Origin: an uncultured Lachnospiraceae bacterium
GTDB lineage: Bacteria; Bacillota; Clostridia; Lachnospirales; Lachnospiraceae
NCBI GenBank assembly: GCA_910585395.1
Contig: CAJUCK010000007.1
Span: 1,239 to 15,932, forward strand
Reading direction: 5' to 3'
DNA length: 14,694 bases
This document shows, in pieces, positions 7,312 to 14,286 of the stretch. The notes beneath the pieces are model-generated. The model worked only from the letters and a program-made list of their open reading frames with translations. It had not been told where the DNA came from and ran no database searches. The translations under genes and the position numbers were made by a program. Positions within the stretch are counted from its first letter, which is position 1. Each line of letters starts with the position of its first letter.

Positions 7312-7794
7312 ATGAAAATATTAGTTGTCAGCGACACACATAAAAAGCACAGAGGCCTGGAAGAAATTATAGAATGTGCAGGCCAAATTGATCTGATGAT
7401 ACATCTTGGAGACTCAGAGGGATGTGAAGAGTATATTGCAGGTCTGGTGGACTGTCCACTGGAGATTGTCGCGGGAAACAATGATTTTTTCTCAGATTTA
7501 GAACGAGAAAAAGAACTGCAGATTGGAAAATATCATGTACTCATTACGCATGGACATTATTATTACGTTTCTATGGGGGTAGAAGACATCAGAAAAGAGG
7601 CAGCTGGACGTGGTATGGATGTGGTAATGTTCGGACATACCCACAGGCCGTTTCTGGATTCTGCCAAGGGAGTTGTGGCATTGAATCCCGGAAGTGTCTC
7701 TTATCCCAGACAGGAAGGACATAAGCCTTCTTATGCGCTGATGGAGATTGATGAAAAAGGTGAAGCGCATTATTCTATTAATTATCTGGAGTGA
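7312..7794 (+). CDS. YfcE/MJ0936-type metallophosphodiesterase
   Basis: A 160-residue cytoplasmic calcineurin-like phosphoesterase with two metal ions. The metal ligands are easy to see: Asp8 and His10 (SDTH), Asp34 (HLGD), Asn56 (GNND), His80 (THGH) and the pair GHTH at 108-111, followed by the NPGS motif at 125-128. Members of this subfamily hydrolyse small phosphodiesters in vitro, and the natural substrate is not settled. Size and motif order are typical. AGGGAGAG precedes the ATG. It ends the tightly spaced part of the cluster; 131 bases without a convincing gene follow. Confidence 0.95.
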   Translation: MKILVVSDTHKKHRGLEEIIECAGQIDLMIHLGDSEGCEEYIAGLVDCPLEIVAGNNDFFSDLEREKELQIGKYHVLITHGHYYYVSMGVEDIRKEAAGRGMDVVMFGHTHRPFLDSAKGVVALNPGSVSYPRQEGHKPSYALMEIDEKGEAHYSINYLE

Positions 7795-7852
7795 AAAATA
7801 GATTCTAAAGGAGTGGAATAAAAACAGTGGCAAATGATATCTCTCAGCATTT

Positions 7853-7898
7853 AATAATAAAGACAGAATAATTTTGTAATTATTTTGCCTTTATTGTT
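7853..7898. other. Long A+T-rich hairpin between the phosphoesterase and M15 genes
   Basis: AATAATAAAG (7853-7862) pairs with CTTTATTGTT (7889-7898), one pair being G-U. After one mismatch a second ten-pair segment continues inward to a TTGT loop. No T run follows on the plus strand (GAAAAAAAAG), so a classical terminator is doubtful. It ends 27 bases before the next ATG and could affect messenger stability or translation. Confidence 0.45.
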
Positions 7899-7925
7899 GA
7901 AAAAAAAGGGAAGTGAGGAAATAAT

Positions 7926-8750
7926 ATGAGAGATATAACAGCGGTGCACCCAAGGTTACAGATAAAGGCGGCGCAGCTTAAAGAACAATGCAGCAAACAG
8001 GGGATATCTATTTTATTTGGAGAGTGTCTGCGGACGTCCGCAGAGCAGGATGCACTGTATGCACAGGGAAGAACAAAACCTGGAAATATTGTTACCAATG
8101 CGCGGGGAAGCACATACAGTTCCCAGCATCAATGGGGGATAGCTGTAGATTTTTATCTGAATATGGATGTTGATGGCGATGGGGCAAAGAACGATGATGC
8201 ATTTAATGATTCCACCGGATTGTTTGAGCGCGTAGGTTCTATCGCCCAGGCGGTCGGTCTGGGATGGGGAGGAAACTGGAAAAGTATTAAGGATCTGCCG
8301 CATCTGTATCTTCCGGACTGGGGAAGTACTACTGCCACTTTAAAACAGATTTACGGGACGCCAGATAAATTTATAGAGACATGGAAAGAAGGTAAAACAG
8401 ATGTGGAGGCGGCAGATTCTGTTCCTTCTGCCAAGTATAGCCAGACACAGTTTATTATGGATATTCAGTCTTGTACCGGCTCCAAAGTAGATGGTAAGGC
8501 GGGAAGAGAGACGCTTGAAAATACGGTGACAATATCCGCCACAGAGAACCGGAAACATCCGGCAGTGGTTCCTTTGCAGAAACGTTTGAATGTATTAGGG
8601 CATAACAGCGGAGCAGTGGATGGTATAGCAGGTTCCAAATTTACATCAGCAGTAAATTCTTATCAGAGAGATGTATTAGGTTATCATAACGTGGATGGTA
8701 AAATTACTGCCAGAAAGAATATGTGGAAATCATTGCTGGGAATGCGCTAG
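7926..8750 (+). CDS. M15-family peptidoglycan peptidase, endolysin-like, with C-terminal wall-binding-like repeats
   Basis: A 274-residue zinc peptidase of the VanY/CwlK/Ply500 (LAS) type, which cuts the peptide stems of peptidoglycan. The LAS motif is complete: SSQHQWGIAVDF gives zinc ligands His68 and Asp75, and LPHLYLPDWG gives His126. Residues 1-150 form the catalytic domain. Residues about 168-270 hold two related halves with a peptidoglycan-binding-like pattern (VDGKAGRETLENTV and VDGIAGSKFTSAVNSYQ). There is no signal peptide or membrane segment, so it would need a holin, lysis or non-classical export to reach its substrate, as phage endolysins do. No other phage gene lies in the window. 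GAGG seven bases before the ATG supports the start. A strong terminator follows. Whether it is a domesticated lysin or a host autolysin is open. Confidence 0.88.
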   Translation: MRDITAVHPRLQIKAAQLKEQCSKQGISILFGECLRTSAEQDALYAQGRTKPGNIVTNARGSTYSSQHQWGIAVDFYLNMDVDGDGAKNDDAFNDSTGLFERVGSIAQAVGLGWGGNWKSIKDLPHLYLPDWGSTTATLKQIYGTPDKFIETWKEGKTDVEAADSVPSAKYSQTQFIMDIQSCTGSKVDGKAGRETLENTVTISATENRKHPAVVPLQKRLNVLGHNSGAVDGIAGSKFTSAVNSYQRDVLGYHNVDGKITARKNMWKSLLGMR

Positions 8751-8805
8751 AAGAATTTGCGGCAGGACTGTTTGAAAGATATATAAAGTATTAATGCAGA
8801 ACAAG

Positions 8806-8860
8806 AGCCAGTCGTATGGCCAGGAATAAAAACTGGTTATACGGCTGGCTGTTTGCTTTT
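8806..8860 (+). terminator. Strong rho-independent terminator after the M15 peptidase gene
   Basis: An 18-bp stem (8806-8823 with 8833-8850), including three G-U pairs, encloses the A-rich loop GAATAAAAA. GTTTGCTTTT follows. It separates the M15 gene from the surface-protein gene. Confidence 0.9.
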
Positions 8861-8905
8861 AGCTGTTGTGAAACTGCAAAGGTGAGAAAATAGAAGATAT
8901 TGTTG

Positions 8906-8934
8906 TTGGAGAATACTTTGAACTATAGTATAAT
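8906..8934 (+). promoter_or_regulatory. Sigma-A promoter of the surface-protein gene
   Basis: TTGGAG at 8906-8911 and a perfect TATAAT at 8929-8934 are separated by 17 bases. They stand about 70 bases before the ATG at 9002 and just downstream of a strong terminator, where a new transcript would be expected to begin. Confidence 0.75.
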
Positions 8935-9001
8935 GAAAAAGTATCGCAAAATATGACAAAAAACGACAAATTTTTTGTTCTGCAGAGAAAGGAGAGAGGG
9001 A

Positions 9002-12000
9002 ATGAAAAAAAGGTTAGCAGCGGCAGCTATGGCAGTAACACTTTTGCTGTCATCAGTTTCACCAGCATCTGGTGTGTATGCAAAAGAGGTGCCAAAACAG
9101 GGGAAGGCAATAGAACTGTCACAATCAGAAGTTAAGACTGCAGAAGTTAAGACTGCAGAAGCACAGGAGATGGCGCAGGATCAGGAATATCAGGTGCATC
9201 TGGAAGAGGGGGAAGAGGCATGGTATAAATTTATACCAGAAAGTGACGGCGTGTATGTGTTTTCATCCAGTGGAAGCGCAGATACTTATGGACAGCTGTA
9301 TTCTGAGACTATGAAACTATTATATGAAAATGATTATGATGAAGATGAAAATTTTCGCATTTCCTATTATTTGACAGCTGGAACGGTATACTATCTGAAC
9401 GCGTATGAGTACTCTAAGGATTCAGCTTCTTTTACAGTAAGTGTGACAGAGAGAGAACTGGAAACATTTGAGATTTTTTATAATGAAAATGTGTTCGTTA
9501 CATATGGAGAAAAAACCAGATTGGAAGTGATTGGCGTCAGCAGTGTGGGAGAAGTCACTTACCAGTGGTATAGAGGGGAAGCCAGTGACGAAAAAAATAT
9601 GATTGCAGGAGCAGAAGAAAGCAGTTATGAAGTTCCGGCAGATAATACAGAGACAACATATCAGTGTGTGGCAACAAGCGCAGGAATACAGGAAACAGCG
9701 TATTTTACGCTGGATATTGATACAGGGCTGACAGCAGGCAGTGCAATAGTAGACGAAGACGGAAATGTGACAGAAACGGTTTTTGTGGACTATGGACAAA
9801 AAAACACCCTGCAAGTCACAGCCGCAGGAGGAATAGGAAATATCAGCTATCAGTGGTATCAAAGCATTATGGATGAAGAAGAGTATCTCATAGAAGGAGC
9901 AGCCGACAGCAGCCTTGAAGTGCAGGGGACGAAAGAATCAGAGGGATATTATTATTGTCTGGTGACAGATGGGACAGCCAGAAAAGGAGTACTTTTCTTT
10001 GTCAGTGTGGACACAGGATTGACAGCCGTCAGCAGTTCAGGAGTCGACGAAGACGGAGAAATGGGAAGCAGCAGTGACAGACGAGTGGAGGTGAAGCACC
10101 CAGACAAAGCTGTTTTGGAAGTGACAGCGGCCAGTACAGCGGGAGTATTGAGCTACCGCTGGTTAAGAAATGGGGATGAAATCGAGGGAGCTGTTGGGAA
10201 TCGTTATGAGTTCTCTGTCAATGATGAGCTGGAAGGAAATTATACATGTGAAGTTTCCGATGGCATAAACACTGAGACGGTGAATTTTTTTGTGACGGTG
10301 GACACTGGTCTTAAAGTGGAGAGCAGCACTGGAACTGACTGGTGGGAAGAGGATGAAAGCAGTACTTCCAGAATATTGACAGTCAATTACATGGAAGAGG
10401 TTACGTTGAATGTGGCAGCCTCTGGAGGAGCTGGGGATTTAAAATATGAATGGTACAGAGGGCAGGAAGCGGATGACAGGAATAAGATTCCACAGGCGGC
10501 AGGAAACAGCTATACATTTACCGCAGATGGTGCAGGCAGTGACAATTATGGGAATTACTATTTTTACTGTAAGGTGTCAGATGGCGTTACCAGCATGGGA
10601 GTGGATTTTACCATTGAAATGAACACGGGCTTAAAAGCTTACAGTGATGTGGGAAAAGACTTATATGGTACAGCTGTAAACAGTTCTTCTAGATATGTGT
10701 CTAAAGAATATGGAGAAGACGTTACATTGTCTGTAAAAGCTTCTGGAGGCGCCGCCTCTGTGAACTATAAATGGTATAGAAATGAAAATCCTGACACAGA
10801 AAGTGAAAGTCCTGGCACAGAAATAGAAAACGCCAATGGGAGCAGCTACAATCTGAAAATGGACAAAAATGCAGCGAAAAATTATTACTGTGAAGTGACG
10901 GATGGCGTGGTAACAAAAAAGGTAGTCTTTGTCATTCAGATAGATAATGGTTTGACAGCCGTCAGTGACACAGGAGCTGACGCAGATGGAAAAGAAGGCG
11001 CCAGTGATAACAGAAATGTTACGATAAAGGAAGAGGAAGAGGTAACGCTGCATGTCACAGCGGAAAAAGGAACAGAGGGAGGAAGTCTGAAATATCAGTG
11101 GTATAGACAGACCATGGGATATATGTCTCAGATAGAAGATGCTGTTGGCAGCAGCTACCGGCTGAAAGGAGATTATTTTGACGCCAAATATACAAATTAT
11201 GTCTGCCGAGTGACAGACGGGGTTGGCACGAAAGAAGTGAACTTTATATTTCAGGTAGATACAGGACTGAAAGTAACTGGAGCCACTGGCGAAAGCTATA
11301 GGTATGTCAAACATTTCCTGAGAGACCAGAGATACGTGAAAGCGCCGAAGGGGAAAATCCAGCAGCTTACGGTAGATGCCGTCAGTAAAAATGAAATTAC
11401 TTATCGGTGGTATCGGATTGAGTCCAATCAAACGAATTGGATTCCTCTTAAAGGTCCGGGGAAAGAAAACAGTTATCTGGCAGAAGTAAAGGAAAATGAG
11501 ACGTATTTGTGCAGAATGTTTGACGGTGTAAACGAGATAGAAGTTATGTTTGATATACTGGCAGATATTGATTTTTCCTGGGACCAGAGCAGAGAGACGC
11601 TGACCGTTGGCGGAACAGGAGTGGTACCGCAAAAAATATTCCAGTATGCGGGGTGTGATACAGAAGAATTGAAAAGCTTAAATGTTGTAGTCGATGACGG
11701 TGTAACAGGCGTGGAAGACTATGCATTTTTGCTGGAATGTAAATTGGAGGTGCCAAGTGACATTACCCTGCCGGCAAGTGTAAACAAGATCGGGCAGAAG
11801 GCAGTGGGGTACTGGTATGATGGTGAGACACAGAGCCGGATGAATGCTGTAAAATCAGAAAAGTGCGTGGTTCACTGCCACAAAGACACAGTGTCACATA
11901 ATTATGCAGTTAACAATGGATTGAAATGGGTATTGCTGTCAGCACAGGCGGAACCAGTCGACTTAAATTCCTGTAAGGTAACCTATAGTTCTGATTATAT

Positions 12001-12673
12001 CTATCATACAGGAAAAGCAGTGACGCCTCAGATTACGATAAAGCATGGAAATAAAATATTGGCAGAAGGTACGGATTATGAGGTTGTCTGCCAGAATAAT
12101 GTCAATATCGGGACAGCTTATATGACCATAACCGGAAAAGGAAATTATACAGGAGCAGTGAAAAGAGCCTTTGCGATCGTAGAACAGAGAGGAAAAAGTT
12201 ATACGGTGGGCGCGTATAAATATAAGATTGGCGAACGTTCAGAGGTAATATTTGCCGGCGTAAAAAATAAAAAAACTACGAAGGTCAGCATTCCTCAGAC
12301 TGTAAAAATCGGAGGAAAAAATTTTAAAGTCACTTCCATTGCCGATGGTGCTTTGAAAAAAACGAAGATTGTTTCTGTCAGCATCGGCAATAATGTTAAA
12401 CTTATCGGAAATTCAGCATTTGAGAACTGCAGCAGGCTTACAAAGGTGACAGCAGGAACAAGCACTTTTAAGATCGGGAAAAATGCGTTTAAGAATTGTA
12501 AAAAACTTAAGAATATTAATATCAAATCCACAAAGCTGAGAATCGTCGGGGCAAATGCGTTAAAGGGAGTTTGGGCAAATGCGAAGATAAAGGTTCCGGC
12601 GAAAAAACTAAAGACTTATAAGAAACTTTTGAAAGGAAAAGGGCAGGGAAAGAAAGTTAAAATTATAAAATAA
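9002..12673 (+). CDS. Large secreted surface protein with seven Ig-like repeats and LRR_5 (BspA-like) domains
   Basis: A 1223-residue exported protein. The frame is open to a TTG at 8975, but AAAGGAGAGAGGG directly before the ATG at 9002 and the signal peptide that starts there fix the start; cleavage is likely after VYA (residue 27). Residues about 58-150 resemble a bacterial pre-peptidase C-terminal (PPC) beta domain. Seven Ig-like repeats of 90-107 residues follow (about 153-858), each with a YxWY strand, a YxCxVxDG-type strand and a closing DTGL-like linker. Next come an LRR_5-like segment (about 859-980), a 'TGKAVTP...GNYTGAVKRAF' repeat of the kind common in Lachnospiraceae surface proteins (about 988-1060), and a second LRR_5 region (about 1062-1223) ending in a very Lys-rich tail. 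No LPXTG, SLH or CWB2 anchor is present. An adhesion or matrix role is likely by family, but the ligand is unknown. It has its own promoter and is monocistronic. Confidence 0.93.
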   Translation: MKKRLAAAAMAVTLLLSSVSPASGVYAKEVPKQGKAIELSQSEVKTAEVKTAEAQEMAQDQEYQVHLEEGEEAWYKFIPESDGVYVFSSSGSADTYGQLYSETMKLLYENDYDEDENFRISYYLTAGTVYYLNAYEYSKDSASFTVSVTERELETFEIFYNENVFVTYGEKTRLEVIGVSSVGEVTYQWYRGEASDEKNMIAGAEESSYEVPADNTETTYQCVATSAGIQETAYFTLDIDTGLTAGSAIVDEDGNVTETVFVDYGQKNTLQVTAAGGIGNISYQWYQSIMDEEEYLIEGAADSSLEVQGTKESEGYYYCLVTDGTARKGVLFFVSVDTGLTAVSSSGVDEDGEMGSSSDRRVEVKHPDKAVLEVTAASTAGVLSYRWLRNGDEIEGAVGNRYEFSVNDELEGNYTCEVSDGINTETVNFFVTVDTGLKVESSTGTDWWEEDESSTSRILTVNYMEEVTLNVAASGGAGDLKYEWYRGQEADDRNKIPQAAGNSYTFTADGAGSDNYGNYYFYCKVSDGVTSMGVDFTIEMNTGLKAYSDVGKDLYGTAVNSSSRYVSKEYGEDVTLSVKASGGAASVNYKWYRNENPDTESESPGTEIENANGSSYNLKMDKNAAKNYYCEVTDGVVTKKVVFVIQIDNGLTAVSDTGADADGKEGASDNRNVTIKEEEEVTLHVTAEKGTEGGSLKYQWYRQTMGYMSQIEDAVGSSYRLKGDYFDAKYTNYVCRVTDGVGTKEVNFIFQVDTGLKVTGATGESYRYVKHFLRDQRYVKAPKGKIQQLTVDAVSKNEITYRWYRIESNQTNWIPLKGPGKENSYLAEVKENETYLCRMFDGVNEIEVMFDILADIDFSWDQSRETLTVGGTGVVPQKIFQYAGCDTEELKSLNVVVDDGVTGVEDYAFLLECKLEVPSDITLPASVNKIGQKAVGYWYDGETQSRMNAVKSEKCVVHCHKDTVSHNYAVNNGLKWVLLSAQAEPVDLNSCKVTYSSDYIYHTGKAVTPQITIKHGNKILAEGTDYEVVCQNNVNIGTAYMTITGKGNYTGAVKRAFAIVEQRGKSYTVGAYKYKIGERSEVIFAGVKNKKTTKVSIPQTVKIGGKNFKVTSIADGALKKTKIVSVSIGNNVKLIGNSAFENCSRLTKVTAGTSTFKIGKNAFKNCKKLKNINIKSTKLRIVGANALKGVWANAKIKVPAKKLKTYKKLLKGKGQGKKVKIIK
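9128..9157 (+). repeat. Perfect 15-base tandem duplication
   Basis: GAAGTTAAGACTGCA occurs twice in succession and encodes EVKTA twice, in the linker just after the signal peptide of the surface protein. The unit keeps the frame, so copy number could vary without disrupting the gene. Confidence 0.95.
9458..11572 (+). repeat. Seven tandem Ig-like domain repeats (protein level)
   Basis: Repeat boundaries fall near the DTG/DNG-L linkers, at about 9727, 10018, 10312, 10627, 10948 and 11264. All copies share a YxW strand, then YxC, then a (D/S)G turn. The first repeat has SAG in place of DG, and the seventh is the most divergent. DNA identity between copies is low, so the duplications are old, unlike the recent repeats at 2078-2206. 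Confidence 0.85.
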
Positions 12674-12690
12674 TTATCAAAAGAGCAAAT

Positions 12691-12728
12691 GCAGCCGTAT
12701 CATCAAGAAAAATTGATGATACGGCTGT
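12691..12728 (-). terminator. Terminator between convergent genes
   Basis: A 15-bp perfect stem (CAGCCGTATCATCAA with its complement) has the loop GAAAAA. Read on the minus strand the stem is followed by ATTTGCTCTTTTGATAATT, a fair T-rich tail, so it most likely ends the ABC transporter transcript. The plus-strand tail (TAAATAACTG) is poor, though the stem starts only 18 bases after the surface-protein stop and may serve both. Confidence 0.8.
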
Positions 12729-12756
12729 AAATAACTGTGGTAAACAGCAAAATATA

Positions 12757-13542
12757 TTATCCTTGGGTAAATCTTGAGAGAAACTGTCTGGTTCGTTCCT
12801 CTTTTGGATGTTCAAATACTTCCAGCGGGCTGCCTTGTTCCAGAATATGTCCGTCATCCATAAATATCACATGGTTTGCCACATCCCTGGCAAATGCCAT
12901 TTCATGAGTGACAATTACCATAGTGGTATTCTGGTCGGCCAGTTCTTTCATGACTTTGAGAACCTCTCCCGTCAGTTCTGGGTCCAAAGCGGAAGTGGGT
13001 TCGTCAAAACAGAGAATGTCTGGCTGGAGAGCAAGGGCGCGGGCGATTGCCACTCGCTGGCACTGTCCTCCAGATAACTGGTGTGGGTAGTTGGCTGTAC
13101 GGTCGCTCAATCCCATCTGTTCCAGCAGTTCGGTCGCATGTTTTTCAATTTCTGCATGAATGCTTTTACGGTTTGCTTTATAATTTGGCTGTTCTTTTGC
13201 CAGCAGTTCTTCCGCCAGCATAACATTCTGCAGAGCTGTGTACTGGGGAAACAGGTTGAAGGATTGAAATACCAGGCCGAAATGCAGCCGTTTCTTGCGG
13301 ATTTCGGATTCCTGCTGGGTGGCAGGGTTATCTGCATCAAAAAGTGTTTCTCCGTTGACACGAATAACACCTTTGTCCGGCCGTTCCAGGAAATTCAGGC
13401 AGCGCAGCAGAGTGGTTTTGCCGCTTCCGGAAGAGCCGATGATGGAGACAACCTGTCCCTGTTCCAGAGAAAAGCTGATATCCTTAAGGACTTCTGTGCG
13501 GTCAAAGTATTTGCGTATATGTTCTACTTCTAAAATTGGCAT
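12757..13542 (-). CDS. Polar amino acid ABC transporter ATP-binding protein (GlnQ/HisP type)
   Basis: A 261-residue ATPase that powers amino acid uptake at the inner face of the membrane. Walker A is GSSGSGKTT (36-44), the Q-loop Gln93 lies in VFQSFNLFPQ, the signature is LSGGQ (156-160), Walker B is ILCFDEPTSALD with Asp180 and Glu181, and the switch His213 is in VTHEMAFA. The FNLFPQYTALQNV stretch is typical of the polar amino acid subfamily. It is about 20 residues longer than the usual 240, owing to extra residues around 66-80 and 113-132. The residue after the signature is Cys161 where Gln is common (LSGGQCQRV), probably harmless. GGAGAAAAGAT before the ATG supports the start. It is the last gene of the importer operon, 16 bases after the permease. 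The exact amino acid cannot be told from sequence. Confidence 0.96.
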   Translation of the reverse strand: MPILEVEHIRKYFDRTEVLKDISFSLEQGQVVSIIGSSGSGKTTLLRCLNFLERPDKGVIRVNGETLFDADNPATQQESEIRKKRLHFGLVFQSFNLFPQYTALQNVMLAEELLAKEQPNYKANRKSIHAEIEKHATELLEQMGLSDRTANYPHQLSGGQCQRVAIARALALQPDILCFDEPTSALDPELTGEVLKVMKELADQNTTMVIVTHEMAFARDVANHVIFMDDGHILEQGSPLEVFEHPKEERTRQFLSRFTQG

Positions 13543-13558
13543 ATCTTTTCTCCATTTT

Positions 13559-14245
13559 CTACTTAAAATAATCCAGTTTTTTCTCTAGCTGTCCAAGAAG
13601 GACGGTCAGAATACCATTACAGATCAAATAGTATACAGCAGTGAAAAACAGGGGCCAGATGGCGCCTGAGATGCTCTGAGAGCCCTTCATAAAAGCCTGG
13701 CCGGCCCAGATGATTTCCTGCAGGGCGATGATTCTTGCGAGAGAAGTATCTTTAACGAGCGTGATAATTTCGTTGGACATAGGAGGGACAATCCGCTTAA
13801 TCATCTGAAGCAGGGTAATCTTAAAGAAAATCTGGCCTTTTGTCATGCCCAGGACCAGCCCAGCTTCTTCCTGTCCTGCCGGGACGCCCTGGATGCCGCC
13901 CCGGTAAATTTCAGAAAAATAACAGGCATAGTTCAGTATGAAAGATACAGAAGCAGCAACAAAACGTCCAGTTTCACCGCCGCCCCAGACAGGATTATGT
14001 AATACCAGTCCAGGAAAATAGTAAATAATCAAAAGCTGAATCATCAGGGGGGTTCCCCGGATGATCCAGACGATGATTTTCGTAAAGTAACTTAAGGGCT
14101 TAAATCGGGACATGGAACCAAAGGCGATAATCAGTCCCAGAGGAAAAGCGCCGATCAAGGTTACAAAGAAAAGTTTTAATGTCTGCAGAAAGCCGATGTT
14201 CAATGCTTTCAGGACAATTGGAAGTTGTTCCAGAATCTGTTCCAT
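13559..14245 (-). CDS. Polar amino acid ABC transporter permease (HisM/GlnP type)
   Basis: An integral membrane protein of 228 residues from the chosen start, or 232 from the ATG at 14257. The N-terminal part (LNIGFLQTLKLFFVTLIGAF) is the hallmark of the His/Glu/Gln/Arg permease family, and about five hydrophobic segments are visible. The cytoplasmic EAA loop that docks on the ATPase is YRGGIQGVPAGQEEAGLVLG, near residues 114-133 of the shorter form. I prefer the ATG at 14245 because GGAGG lies at the right distance before it, whereas the upstream ATG overlaps that site and has no binding site of its own. It sits between the solute-binding protein and the ATPase in one operon and would form a homodimeric channel with two ATPase subunits. 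Confidence 0.95.
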   Translation of the reverse strand: MEQILEQLPIVLKALNIGFLQTLKLFFVTLIGAFPLGLIIAFGSMSRFKPLSYFTKIIVWIIRGTPLMIQLLIIYYFPGLVLHNPVWGGGETGRFVAASVSFILNYACYFSEIYRGGIQGVPAGQEEAGLVLGMTKGQIFFKITLLQMIKRIVPPMSNEIITLVKDTSLARIIALQEIIWAGQAFMKGSQSISGAIWPLFFTAVYYLICNGILTVLLGQLEKKLDYFK

Positions 14246-14250
14246 GATTT

Positions 14251-14255
14251 CCTCC
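14251..14255 (-). promoter_or_regulatory. Ribosome binding site that decides the permease start
   Basis: On the minus strand GGAGG is followed by AAATC and then the ATG at 14245. The alternative ATG at 14257 is immediately upstream and overlaps this element (ATGGAGGAAATCATG), so the inner ATG is favoured. Confidence 0.75.
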
Positions 14256-14286
14256 ATCCGTGCAGTTTATGGTACAAACAGGCAGT

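Noticed and set aside
7827..7871. Possible 14-codon leader ORF starting with GTG (VANDISQHLIIKTE)
   Set aside because: AAGGAG is too far from the GTG (13 bases), the peptide resembles nothing known, and it overlaps the 7853-7898 hairpin; not enough to call a gene.
8975..9001. Upstream TTG start for the surface protein
   Set aside because: It would place nine residues including Cys and Arg ahead of a normal signal peptide; the strong ribosome binding site lies directly before the ATG at 9002.
10661..11632. A 323-residue open frame on the minus strand inside the surface-protein gene
   Set aside because: It is a shadow of the repeat-rich coding strand, with no ribosome binding site and no family resemblance.
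13081..13533. A 150-residue plus-strand frame across the ATPase gene
   Set aside because: It is antisense to a textbook ABC ATPase with all motifs intact.
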